Assembly: GCA_038049695.1 (NCBI GenBank)
Contig: CP142451.1
Coordinates: 13,318,501-13,382,500 of the forward strand
Origin: Cinnamomum chago
Lineage: Eukaryota > Streptophyta > Magnoliopsida > Laurales > Lauraceae
DNA length: 64,000 bases
Reading direction: 5' to 3'
The position numbers and the translations under genes were made by a program. The notes beneath the pieces were generated by a model. It did no database searches. It was not told the DNA's origin and saw nothing but the letters and a program-made list of their open reading frames with translations. Below, one piece after another: positions 1-10,954 of the stretch. Every line of letters begins with the position of its first letter. The stretch's first letter is position 1.

Positions 1-90
1 AATGCAATACTACCACATTGGGGTCACAGGAGATTTACCAGGATCCCCTGAAACCGTAGAGACTATTCCAGCCGAAAGGACTGGGACACC

Positions 91-93
<3 letters not shown>

Positions 94-125
<32 letters not shown>
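94..125. repeat. (TA)n microsatellite
   Basis: An uninterrupted TA dinucleotide run directly visible in the sequence. It is followed by short palindromic GTGAGAAC/GTTCTCAC units at about 136-225. Confidence 0.95.
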
Positions 126-131
<6 letters not shown>

Positions 132-719
132 TTAAGTGAGAACTAGTTCTCACCATTCTTTTGTGAGAATTATTCGTGCTCCAATATTCAGGTGAGAACT
201 AATTCTCACCTTTCTTCCGTGAGAACTATTGGTGGGGCCCACCTAACAACCCATCTAAACCATGCACAGATAGGGACCCCCCGGTAGTCATTGATCCCAA
301 TGATTAGCACACATCCGACTAGACTGAATCGTTGGATTGAATATTGAATCTTTTTTTTTTAATGCGAAGCCATTAAACTTGTGGGCCACGGATGAAGGGT
401 TTAGGAGCATGGGGTTGGAGTCAAACTTGATAGGTGGGGTTGTCTCAAATAGATCTTCCTATCCCCCTAGTCTCATCCCCAAATGGGACCCACAGTTAGG
501 CCCCACTGAAAGTTTTCATATAGCTCTCACCTATATATATATATAAATATATGAGATATGCTCCTATAAGAGATATCTTTCACCTTATATGAGAGATAGG
601 GGTGGAGGCTCTCACATTTAAGTTGTTGGCATTGGATCGCACCCAATCTCTCATTTAAGGTGAGAAATAATCTCTCATAAGAGCATCTTCATATATATAT
701 ATATATAATGACTTTATAT

Positions 720-905
720 AAAAGGAAAAAAATTTGACCCTCAATCCAATGGTCCAATCCATTTGGATAGGTGAAAATTCAATTAGTCTAGTGCAATTAA
801 GGAGGTTCCATGTGTGTGGATGATTCGAAAGCGTTATAAAGTCAACCTTACTATATTGTCCCTCCCCATAACTTGATGAGGGATAGATGCACATGAATAT
901 TTCTC
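720..905. repeat. Dispersed repeat family A, copy 1
   Basis: This block shares extended similarity with 16305-16495. Both contain TTGACCCTC or TGACCCTCGATCC, then a Watson-strand GTGTGTGGATG motif, ATTGTCCCTC and finally GAGGGATAGATGC. The order and spacing are kept, so it is a dispersed, probably non-autonomous element. Its type is unresolved because no clear terminal inverted repeats or target duplication can be assigned. Confidence 0.6.
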
Positions 906-1022
906 ATATATATGAATATGCTTCTATGAGAGATATCTGATGATCGTATGAGAGACATCCCTCACCTTAAATGAGTGAACATCGAGGACCCACACCCATA
1001 TCTCTTATATACACATATATAT

Positions 1023-1199
1023 GGAAAGTTTCAAGTGCATCTATCCCTCACCCGGTGAGGGATACTTCCCTTTTTGCACATGAAGACAAGGAAGTGTACC
1101 TCACCCTATATACTTGAAAAGTAACTTTTGTATTTAAAAATTTTCAATTAAGGAAGTGTCCCTCACTCTATGGTGAGGGATATATGTACTTGAAACTTC

Positions 1200-1200
<1 letters not shown>
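1023..1200. mobile_element. Small MITE-like hairpin element
   Basis: The first about 47 bp (GGAAAGTTTCAAGTGCAT... with CTATCCCTCACC) reappear as an imperfect reverse complement in the last about 49 bp (ending GTACTTGAAACTTCC). The element is about 180 bp, lies in TA-rich DNA beside a (TA)n run, and shares the CTATCCCTCACC motif with family A. A target duplication cannot be read because the flanks are low-complexity. Confidence 0.6.

Positions 1201-1202
<2 letters not shown>

Positions 1203-1244
<42 letters not shown>
1203..1244. repeat. (AT)n microsatellite
   Basis: A 42-bp uninterrupted AT run adjoining the right end of the MITE-like hairpin. Confidence 0.95.
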
Positions 1245-1246
<2 letters not shown>

Positions 1247-1769
1247 TGTCCTTGGAGTCCCAACCAGCCTTCAGAAAATCCGGGCTTGATTGTGCTATAT
1301 ATTAAAACTCAAGTGCGGTTTAAATGATGGTTTCCACAATTTCTCGTCTAGAAATTTAATTTCTCATCATATGAGAAGTTGTCAGAAGCTACGAAGGAAA
1401 TTTCATTAAACAATAATCCAAAGTTGATCCTATCTGCATTATATTCATATTTTATAAGATTGCTTATAAAATATGCAAGGAATGCTTATGGTGTATCTTG
1501 AATTAGCCATTTAATTATGAATTTTCCAACAATACAATATGTGGTCATCCCCATCATATTAGAGCTCTGAAGGAACGTCAAACCCTAGAACTGTTACGAT
1601 CACAAATATGACAATAAGAACAAAAGATTTACCCATTCAATGAACCATCAACTTTGGTGCAAACAGTCTAAACTCTGAAGGGGTTCCAGTAGACCTGGAG
1701 AAAGTCATTTTTAGTGGTGGGCAAGTTTTAGGTGTTACTTTTGATGATCTGAATTTGTTCAAGGGATAG

Positions 1770-3165
1770 ATGGGCAGCAGCTATTTGGGAGATCCAAGCT
1801 TAGGAAATGAAAGATCTGGGTCATCTAGAAAGGGAAAGAAGAGCAATTCAGACAAGCCAAAGCAGCCCCAGAGAGGCCTTGGAGTTGCTCAGCTAGAGCA
1901 GATCAGATTAAGCAATGAAATGGGCAGTTGCTACATGCCCTCCCTTCACAACCCATCCTACACTAGTCTCAACCAGGTCTTTTGGTGCTTTCCTGTTTGT
2001 TTTTGCCTTCTTCATATAGTCTTGTATTTTGATCACTATCTAAATTGTCTCTGCTGTCTGGTTCTTGTTGGTGTTTTTGTTCTTATTTTCATTCATCTAA
2101 AAGGATGCAGCAGCGCAGGTTTCATTTTCTTCATCATCTTCCTTTACAACATCATCTTCATTTGGTTTAAATCCTAATATGATGGTAAGTAACATTTTAC
2201 TTCAATAGATATTGAAAAAAAAAAAGCAGAGAGACAAATCAGCACTATATTTCTATTCTCCATGAAACTTCAAAACGTTTCTCTTGATGGGTCATGTCTT
2301 TCATGATATCTTTCATATGCCCCTAATCTCAGATTCTGTCCACAGTCATCTGGTCATGCGAAACAACACGATTTCTGTAGTAAAAAGAAAAAAACTGGAA
2401 AAAAAAATAAAATCCCTCAACTAAGTGAAAGAAGTATTGATATATAAGGGACATAAGAAACTAGATTCCTTCTCTCCCTTATAATTAAACTGAATTCATT
2501 CCGGTCTGCAAATCTAATCATGCTATTTGTTTCAGATGAGAGCGGGAGACATGGAACTAACAGACAGCGGATATGGTGAACCTCAATATAGTGGTACAAC
2601 CAGGTAGGTTTTTGTGCACAATATACTCTTTTATCTTTTCGCTGAAGAGGAGTTTGCAATAAAAATATATGACTACATTCTGTAATAAGTGTTAAGAAAA
2701 TCGTATTTATCATCTTGGGGCCATATGATTTCCTTATCAATAGGAAGTTGTGATAAAATATCACAATATTTGCCCATCAATGCTGGGTAGATTGTGTTAT
2801 GCTACTTTTGTCCAAAAATAGACTCAAAATTTGGTTTGGTGAGCTTAATTATCTGTTTAATACTTCTGTATATTTTTCACTAGAATTGGATGGAACTACA
2901 ACCAGAACATCTTACAGCCCCAACAAGAAGCACAATCCAGCATAACAAGACAATTGTTGACACTGCCTGTGGAGGTATCTTTCTAACTGTATTTTCTTAA
3001 TAATCAGCCATCACAAAGTGTAACCAAATTCATGGTTGACCATTTGTAATGTAGAATTCATCACACAAGAATAGAATGAACATCCAGTACGGATTGATGG
3101 GTTCAGACAATCAGAATTCCAACTCAAGCGATGATCAGGAACTTGATTTAGATCTGAAATTGTGA
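1770..3165 (+). CDS. SPEAR/TIE-type EAR-motif transcriptional repressor
   Basis: Five exons can be joined with GT-AG borders and consistent phase: 1770-1976, 2104-2184, 2536-2603, 2884-2974 and 3055-3165, giving 185 residues. Exon 1 starts MGSSYLGDPSLGNERSG, as in the family, and carries the basic SPEAR block (SRKGKKSNSDKPKQPQRGLG followed by VAQLEQIRL) at about residues 19-50. The protein ends in ELDLDLKL, an EAR repression motif. Known members (Arabidopsis TIE1 and SPOROCYTELESS-like SPEAR proteins) are small nuclear adaptors that bind TCP factors and recruit TOPLESS corepressors. I infer the same role here. The Ser-rich middle (SSSSSFTTSSS) is family-like. The joins are from splice signals only; transcript data would settle them. 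No lesion was seen. Confidence 0.88.
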
Positions 3166-3839
3166 CCAAGGAGGATACACTTTGTTTTGGTGGGAGCCAA
3201 TTGCATTTATTCATAGCCATGGGCTTCATATATATCAACAGCTGGGTAAGTTGACGTTACTTTGTCAAATATTGGTATATGTACGTAATTTCAGATTCTC
3301 AAGTGAGGGCAGACCATTTCGAGTTCATGGAAAGGAAACTAGTTTGAATTTTTTGTTAATACTCTATTAGATGTCTTTGCTGTGGCCTTATTGCAAACTG
3401 TAAAAGATACACACTTCAACTTTGTTGAATTGATACAACAATTACAATTTTTTGCTTTCCAACTTTTCCAAATCCATTTTTTTTTCCTGGGTTTGGAGAG
3501 AACGTACAGGTGAGGAAAAAAAAAAAGTGATTCACCTTTTCTCTCATCCCAATAGACCCCTTTGGATGAGGTAAAAGGTAGAGACCACTGTCCTCTCAGC
3601 TCAAATTTGTACAGTGGCCGGTTTTCTCCATCTGTTTTCTTTCACACCCAAATGGTTTTACAAGAATTTTATCTAGAATCCATGGTGTTTCTATATCTCT
3701 TCTCCTGTTCTTTTTTGTTAATGAGAGAGAGTGTGTGATTACAGTTCCCTTGGAGTTACTAGTGATTGAAGCTTTCATACAGAAAGGGAAGTGTAGAACT
3801 AATCAAAAGACTCTTGATCGTTTCTTTTTTTATAGGCTA
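3166..3839. other. 3' flank of the SPEAR gene, nothing recognised
   Basis: AT-rich sequence with poly-A/T tracts. No coding, RNA or mobile-element signal was recognised. The first few hundred bases presumably include the 3' UTR. Confidence 0.5.
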
Positions 3840-4105
3840 TAGTTCAAAAAATGGGCTCCACCCAACGGGGAGTATTGAAAAGTATTTATGTTACGTCTAC
3901 TAATGTAGAAATGGACTTAATATAGAATTAGAGCCAATCGGTTATAAGTTTGAATCCTAAGATGAATGACTCGGCGTAAAAAAAAATGCGCGTCGCCAAA
4001 TCTGTGCTGATCGGATTCCATCTTAGGGGTAGTGTTGAAGAGTGAGCTCCAATCAAGAGGGAGTATTGAAAAATATTTATGCTAACTCTACTAAGAAAAT
4101 GATCC
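3840..4105. repeat. Dispersed repeat family B, copy 1
   Basis: This block resembles 23455-23640. Shared elements in order are a CTCCACC or TTCCACC start, GTATTGAAAAGTATTT or its variant, an ACGACTCGG/ATGACTCGG block, an A-run, GCGCGTCGCC or GCGTGTCGCT, then GATTCCATCTTA or CATTCCACTTGA. The opening motif is repeated inside this copy near 4045-4103. The family is unidentified. Confidence 0.55.
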
Positions 4106-4179
4106 CTTCTAAAATGTCATCCATCCAACGGTAAATACTAGGCCATTCATTGTGGCATCATAGTTGTAATAGATCAACC

Positions 4180-4725
4180 AACATAATAACTCGTGCTTAG
4201 CACGGATATGACCATTATTGCAATTTAAATATTCACGTATTAAAAAAATTCAGATTTTAGAACGAAAATAAATGAATAAGATGGTTATGAAAGTACCTAA
4301 TTATATAATCCAAGAGCAAGTGGTAGAAAGAGGAGAACTTGAGTAGAATTAGAGTAATAGAGTTTGGATTGAAAGGGAGTTTCTACAGTAAAAGAGAAGT
4401 TAGAATAGTTATGAGTAGTTTTGATAATGAGATAAAGTAGGTAGTTGCATGAATGGGGAGAAAAAAAAATTTAAGACCAGAATAATTTAAAACCAAAATA
4501 ATTTGCCGTCAAAATCCCAATCGACAGTCAAAACTAATGCCAAAAGCTTCCTCTTTGATATAGTAAAATTAGAAGTGAGAATAGTTATGAGTGGTTTTGA
4601 TAATGAGATAAAATAAGTAGTTGCATGGGTGGAGAGATAAAGATTTAAAAACAGAATAACTTGCAGTCAAGATCCTAACCAACAGTCAAAATTAAAGCAA
4701 AAAACTTCCTCTTTAATATAGTATG
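4180..4725. mobile_element. Possible non-autonomous Helitron-like fragment with internal duplication
   Basis: The left part contains ACTCGTGCTTAGCACGG, a hairpin resembling the near-terminal hairpin common in plant Helitron-like repeats. About 180 bp is duplicated in tandem: 4389-4560 and 4565-4722 share GAATAGTTATGAGT, TTTGATAATGAGATAAA, TAGTTGCATG and end CTTCCTCTTTRATATAGTA. No canonical TC start or CTRR end can be fixed, so the Helitron assignment is tentative; the duplication itself is clear. Confidence 0.4.
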
Positions 4726-7239
4726 ATGGGGCTTGCATCTAGGAGAATGGTTTTGGATAATAAGAGGTTGGCCCCATCATCACGCATGCATTACCAAAAT
4801 TTTCCTTATAGTGTTGAGCCAGGAGATGCAGTGGTACTGTACAAGTGGGAGTCTCGAATCCCAAACTGAGAGCAAATGCAAATTGCATTTTCGCCGATTT
4901 TCACCAACTTTCTTTCACACTCAATGAGTTGTTATTGTGTCAACAGCCATGAAGCATTGTTCACAAGCTATTACTTAGTATATCCCATTGGATGATCAAG
5001 GGAGAGCTTTTACTAAAATTAGGTATTAAACTTTGATCGGAGAGTGCTAAATGTAAGTGACATTGACTTCAAAAAGAGTTGTTAAGATTGTGTATTACGG
5101 TTAATGAGAAAATTGAGGCATTAGTGGTAGAACAAGGATAAGGTGCTCCTAGATCAACCATGATTGGAGAGTTCTCTTCTATAACTGCATGCTTGAAGAT
5201 TTCTTCTCCCTTGTACATTGATGTAAAAGATTGTTATATAGGTGGGAAGTTCTCTGTACTTTCATAATCTCTCTAGGTATCAAGAACAATATATGCCCTG
5301 ATCATGGTCAGGAAGAAACAAAACACCTTAGTCCTAACACTATCCTTAATAAAGCGGTGTGAATGTGATGCTCCTTGTGAAAATATTAAACAGGTGGCTG
5401 GCCAATCCATTAAATCTCATTGCACTCATAATTAAGTTTCAAGATTCTAGGGTTTTATTTTTTTTCTTTCTTTTTTTTTAAAAGAGAAATTCTAGGTTCT
5501 GCTGTGAGCCATCATCATTTACCGAAAGTTAATCTTGTTACTTTAACAAAGTACAGCACTTTAAATTTTTTTAATGTATTTGTGTTATGTTCAATTTGAA
5601 AACATGTACATCAACATAAAATTCTTGCTGAGAATCATTGCAAATCAGTTGGGATTATTTGGATTAAATAGGAACCATTTCATCTCGTGACATTGTTGTT
5701 GCACCCATCTAGAAGCACAAAATGAATGAAGGAAATGCAAGTAACTGGTAGAGGATATGAGTAAGTGGAGACTCATATCACACAGCTGCCAAAGGCAATC
5801 CCTAGGGGCAGGCAGGTTGCCTCACGTTGTGTACCACTCACCCATCTAAAAAAAACACTGGAAGAGGATATGAATAATAATAATAAGTATATTAAGGTTG
5901 ACTATGTAAACTTTTATAAGTGCTATACTTAAATAACATTCACCATGCATTTTATTGACACGTACTTCTCTTTGTATACAAGAGAAAAACATAATTCAAA
6001 TTCAAACTACTCCTTATATTAATATCTCTAACACCCTCCCACAACCACATGGTAATTTTAAGAAAAGGATTCTGCGATTGTTAATATATATAAAAAAAAT
6101 ATCTGACCCTATCTTCGTTGTTATGTAACATGATCATTTTTTTTTCCTGGTGATCACCATCCATCTGTGGAGTCCATCATTATCACTTCTATAAAAAAAA
6201 CTGTCTATATGTTTGTAGGATTTGTTAGTGATTTAGAAAGTATGAGCACAAGAAACTTTATTAAAGAAAGCTGAAAATGAAGGCTTCAAATGAGTGAGGT
6301 GATTGTTGGAACTGAGTCCTTATAAAACCTAAATGGCGATTTCTTTGGTGAAGTTGAATTGTCTATATTGGTTGTTTTTATGGGCAGATCTTATCAGTTA
6401 GAGCTCTCCTCTTGGTCTATATTGGTTGTAAATTTTTAATAGAAGGTTGTTCTTGTGATTTAAAGGGCTTATTTGTACATTTATTTAAAAGGATTAATTA
6501 TTTATAATCAGTCCAAACCATAAGAAAATCTAATGGAAATCTACAATTAGCTACAAGGACATCCTTTTTATAAGAAATCTACATATAAGTCTCTAGAAGT
6601 AAGTGTTGTACATGTGTGCCAAAGTGAAAACCTAAGGATCTAAATCACACACACACACACAAAGCACTGCATATATATAGAACACCTCGTTTCTAAGAAA
6701 TTTTGATATAACCTGCTCCCTTCTAACCCAAAGGGCCAATCCTGTCAACCTAGATTACAAGACATAAGCCCAGCATTAAAGATAAGAAAGTGATAAAAAT
6801 TCTAAACATACAAAAACTGTAGATATTGTCTAGATTGAGTTTCAATAGGACCTTAGATTGGCCCTGCTTACAATGGTTACACACTCTTTGGGACTCTTCT
6901 TTGTATTTTAAAGGAGAATACTGGAGAGGCAGAAGAAGAAAAAACGAACTGGGTTCCTATTTAAACGCTGGCTCAAACCTAGATGCATTCAGTCACAACT
7001 CACAACAGCCATGGGAATAAAACGGGTATGTCATGGATAAGCGGACGGCCATATATATCACTTTAATCAGGTCATTCAACTCATTTGCTTTTTGGCCTCA
7101 ATTTCAATGGTTTTTTAACTGCGCCTTCTATATATATATATATATTATGATTCAATCTAGAAATAGATGCTAGTGTGAGAACTATGAGGTTGGGACGAGT
7201 GGCAATTCAATCCTGTAGGTGGATGTGGGAGGGCTTAGA
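4726..7239. other. Intergenic stretch, mostly unrecognised
   Basis: No gene recognised. It holds a (CA)n run at about 6646-6661, a short TATATA run near 7130-7145, and at 6957-7020 a TATTTAAA box followed by an ATG and a GTATGT donor-like site that might be a truncated first exon (see rejected items). The remainder is AT-rich spacer. Confidence 0.5.
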
Positions 7240-7490
7240 TTAATAATTTACTTTAAAAAGTGACCTTTCGCGGGGGACGAAACAACCCTTAGGACGGGGT
7301 TTTTTTTTTTTTTTCTCCGGCCGCTAAAGGTCCTTTTTTTAGGGTGGAAATTCTTTTTCCGCTGCAACAATTGTTGTGTTATGCTCACTCTAGACCATTT
7401 AAGATAATGGGTAGGAATTAGCGGCGAAAAAAAAAACTTCCACCACAAAATTTGAGCATTAGGGGTGGTTTTTTTTTTTTTTTTTTTGTC
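7240..7490. mobile_element. Degenerate repeat with CACTA-type internal character
   Basis: Contains long T-runs alternating with GCGGGGGACGAAAC, CGGCCGCTAAAGGTCC and GCGGCGAAAAAA. Plant CACTA-derived MITEs often have such alternating GGCGA and CGCCGCTAAA blocks. No CACTA termini are visible. This is assigned on internal style only. Confidence 0.3.
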
Positions 7491-8969
7491 TCATCTCATT
7501 CAGTCCGCGGGTAAAAGTAAAGTTTTTTTATAGTGCTTATGCATATTAATATTAGATTATAATATATTAATATTAGATTTTATATATAGGCCCCTCTTCG
7601 GCTGGTACATTCACCTTGCAATAGTCATGGATCATTTATCACTTTTTAATTTATTTTTTGAAACGGTAACAAAAGCTTTCATAAAAGTAGAAAGAAAATA
7701 CAAAAAGAGAATAAAGGGAGGTACAAAAGGATCATTTATCGATAATTCTAATAATATTTTTAGTCCATTTCTTGTCCAATTAAATAGAACTGATCATAAT
7801 TTCAAATAGAAGTTTTTTTTTTCTTTTTGTTTTTCTAATGCAATTTCTGTCAATATAATTATGGTCCTCATCACTCTAAAAGCTTCGATCAGGAAAAAAA
7901 AAAACCATAGAAAAGAAAAGGAAAGTGCCTGAAAGACCTCCGATTAAATCAAAGCCATATATCTATAGCTCCAAACTAACAGGAAAACCCCAGCATCCAA
8001 CAAAGGCAACACAAAGAAGGAGCCCTTCCACCATATGAATCTAATATCACAACTCAAAAATCTCGCTGTAGATCCTCTATCGCAGACCATTCACATGCCC
8101 CAAGTCCGCATCCTCTATCACAATTATGATTTTCCTACCCCCAAAGCTAAAGGAAAGGTTCTTCCCTTCTGGGCAAGTTGCATGCGAGGAGCGATTCGAA
8201 CACCACCGACACTGTGGTTCGTAGTCGTAGGCACATACTCTAATTCTCTGAGCTAACACAACATCACCATGTGATTTTGAAGTCTAAATCCAATGGGATA
8301 GCATGTGCACATGATTTGTATTGGCGTGGCTCACCGTGATTGATCTGTTCATGAAGAGCTTGTCTAAAGTACGATACAAGACCCAAACTCTATTGTATTA
8401 GGATGAATGTTAATTGTATGTTGTAAATGTGTGAGGATTTGGACTAATCATTGGTGGCCAACTATATGATTGTACAATGTCGAACCCATGATTTCCAGTT
8501 GAGGAGGCGGACCCAAATAGGTAGTTGAATTTTGTGAGCAAATCAAGATTTTTATATGAGTTTTGAAAGTAAATTCAGAATTTTCATGTGTGTTTTGAAG
8601 GCAGACGCTGCATACCCAAGTCCATCAGGGCAACCGCCCCAACCATACATGTGGGTACGCCCCTGCAATTGCTATTGGTGCGTGCATGAGAGCTGTCACG
8701 TGCGTTGCACGTGCTGTAATGTTTGTTTCTCTCCCATGGAGAAATTAAAAAGATGTGAACGCAACCCATATGACAACAGATCACGTCGAAGGGGAAGAGA
8801 TATTGTGCCTTGAAGCTCTGCACGATTTCTCTCGGCCAACCGCAGCCGCGTGACAGCTCTGCACCCATGGACCATGATCGTGGAGACCAACTAACCAACA
8901 AAGATGCCATTGGCACTCATTGGTGAGGCCTCTTTGACTCTTCCCCTGCTTTCTAAAGTCTACTTCTTA
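7491..8969. other. Intergenic stretch, no gene recognised
   Basis: No supportable CDS. Overlapping short ORFs on both strands at 8035-8259 and 8556-8916 have no recognised motif. A tRNA-like remnant at about 8182-8260 is listed separately. Confidence 0.5.
8182..8260 (-). other. tRNA-like remnant
   Basis: Read on the minus strand, the segment has GTTAGCTCAGAGAATTAGAG, like a tRNA D-arm with A box, and about 40 nt later GTGTTCGAATCGC, like a T-loop with B box. The acceptor and T-stem do not pair well as written, so it is not a functional tRNA by eye. It may be a decayed tRNA, an organelle-derived fragment or a SINE head. Confidence 0.3.
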
Positions 8970-8978
8970 TAAATTAAT

Positions 8979-9256
8979 GGGATTTAACATTTCAATGCAT
9001 CTTAAATACTTAATTTCCAATTTCATGACTAAAAGTTTCTTAATGTCACCAGAGTCGTTTGACTCTCATACACTTTTCTTTTTCACTTTTTTATCCTGGA
9101 TCCATGATATCATCAGTTTTTAAAAACCCAGAGTTGAAGCAAAAAAGTAAAAAAAAAAAAGTCTACCGAAGTCAAACAACTCTGATAACATTTACAGAAT
9201 TTTAGTCATGAAATTATGGATTGAGTGTTTAAGGGGTATTGAAATGTCAAATTCCC
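8979..9256. mobile_element. Mutator-type MITE (9-bp target duplication)
   Basis: This is a 278-bp element with imperfect inverted arms of about 90 bp. The left arm starts GGGATTTAACATTTCAAT and contains TTTCATGACTAAAA; the right arm is its diverged reverse complement, containing TTTTAGTCATGAAA and ending TGAAATGTCAAATTCCC. The 9-bp direct repeat TAAATTAAT flanks it exactly (8970-8978 and 9257-9265). Long arms, a GGGA terminus and a 9-bp duplication are Mutator-superfamily hallmarks. No transposase is encoded. Confidence 0.82.
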
Positions 9257-9344
9257 TAAATTAATTTCAAAATAAAGTTAAAGTCCTTTCCAACCCTACC
9301 AAATAAAGTAGCAGAGTACATAAAAATTATTTTGTATACATAAA

Positions 9345-9520
9345 AATTATCTTAAAATTTTATTCTAATAGGAGTTGGCCTCATTGTAAAATTGAAAATA
9401 TGATTAATTTAGAGTTATTCATTGTTAATCTTATGCATTAATGACGCTACTGAATACATACTCTCAATATTACAATGAGACCAACTCTTATTGAAGTAAA
9501 TTTGAGAATATTCCTTACAA
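9345..9520. mobile_element. MITE family C, copy 1
   Basis: Inverted arms of about 45-55 bp. The left has GGAGTTGGCCTCATTGTAAAATTG and the right has CAATATTACAATGAGACCAACTC and ends TTGAAGTAAATTTGAG. The same layout occurs at 16990-17165, where the right arm reads GGGACCAACTC and TTGAAGTAAAATTTGAGG. Two diverged copies in one window support a small non-autonomous DNA transposon family. No target duplication could be read with confidence. Confidence 0.6.
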
Positions 9521-10862
9521 AGATTGAGTGGTTAGAACTTTAAAAAAATGGGTTCTATTGTATCATTTTACTCCTCACTTGTAAAAACCCTGGGTGAGAC
9601 ACCCAGAATATTTGGACTCGACCTAAATTTAAATGAACAATCTGGACTAGAATGAAGGGCCTGTAGCAAATGAGGGTCAAGCCACATATACTATACTTAA
9701 AGTAATATATTTGTCATTACTATATATAAGATTTATACGTACGTGTATTATGATGTCAAGTATTCAGGCCCTTGGATTTGCAATCCATGGATCATAACTA
9801 GAACTCAAAATCTACCTCTCTATGTTGCGGTCGAGAATGCCGATCCTAATCAAAGTTGGACTAAATATTGAATTCATTCCGTTTTCTTTTTCTTTTTTAT
9901 TTTTCCTCATGAGGGTATTTGGTTTTGTGGAGAACCGCCTATTTCCTTGGACACGTGAAGTCCCTATCTTTCCCACGTACTCGGTAAGTTAGACTTTTGG
10001 TTGGGCAAGTGGCACCAAAAAAGGAGCGCGAGTTTGAAATTGCAAACTTTGGTTCCTCGGTCGTGGTCCAAGCCTTTTGCGCATTAGGATATTTGGGGAC
10101 TCGTCTTCATGCTTAAGCACTGTTATCAGTTGAGTAAAAAAAAAGCACAGTTAAGAGTTGAAAAAATTATTGGTTTTGGCAAAATGCTGGGATATTGTCA
10201 AATTTGAGGTTTTCTCAGGCTATTATCCAGAAAATGTTGCAAAAAATAGCATAGTTTTTAAATGATTAAAAACAACAGAGACATATGAAATAAATATCAT
10301 GTTCGAATATAAAATATTTTCTCTATATAATCCAATTGTTATTCTGATTTTGTCACAATTGCTTGTGAAGCTTTCATTTCTGATAAAAAAAAATTTAAAT
10401 GTCTCTAAATTATTGGAAAGTTTCCATTTTCCAGATATATATTGCAATATCATCACAATATATTTCAAAGTTGTTGAAACTCGAAAGCCCCAACTCTTGA
10501 CCGCAACAACTTTATGAGGAAGCTACATTCAAACATCAAAGTCTCCTCAGTGCTTTCAAATAGAAACCTTTACCTCAATCGGGTGACCATTACATAAAAT
10601 TGATCACATGTAAAACACATAATTGACTCCGTTCGTTTAAACCATTTGTATTTATGAATGTGGGATCCGGACTTTTCCATAACATGGTAAAAGACCAAAC
10701 TACTATGGACATCCCTTTAGTGGTGAGCACAACTTGCAAATCCCCCGTGCTAGTCGGGCAAACATACAAGTCAAATCCTCTAACCAATTTTCATAATCAT
10801 AAAGAGGAAAATAAAATCATATGCTCTCTTTCTTGTTTGGGTGGTAGTTGATGCCTTGGTCC
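9521..10862. other. Spacer and upstream region of the XTH gene
   Basis: No gene recognised. A segment at about 10182-10235 (GCTGGGATATTGTCAAATTTG, then TTTTCTCAGG and TATTAT) is repeated with changes inside XTH intron 1 at about 12192-12243, so a small repeat lies in both places. Confidence 0.5.
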
Positions 10863-10870
10863 TATATAAG
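10863..10870 (+). promoter_or_regulatory. TATA box of the XTH gene
   Basis: TATATAAG lies 92 bp upstream of the XTH start codon, a usual spacing for a plant core promoter with a short 5' UTR. Confidence 0.6.
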
Positions 10871-10954
10871 ACTCGTAACTGGCCACCTTAAAAAGCCATG
10901 CTAACTTGAGTTTCTTCTACAACAGAGAAAGGAAAGAACTTTGTTGGAATTGAC

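Larger units (their letters stand above)
1..1769. other. Repeat-rich intergenic stretch, no gene
   Basis: No convincing coding region. It holds two (TA)n runs, palindromes of the GTGAGAACTAGTTCTCAC type near 136-210, repeated blocks containing GAGAGATATC and CTCACCTTA (about 560-600 and 920-980), and two MITE-like units listed separately. The short ORFs here run through these repeats and have no recognisable similarity. Confidence 0.6.

Noticed and set aside
6957..7020. TATTTAAA box followed by ATG and a short MGIKR reading up to a GTATGT site
   Set aside because: It looks like a promoter with a tiny first exon, but no downstream coding exon could be joined.
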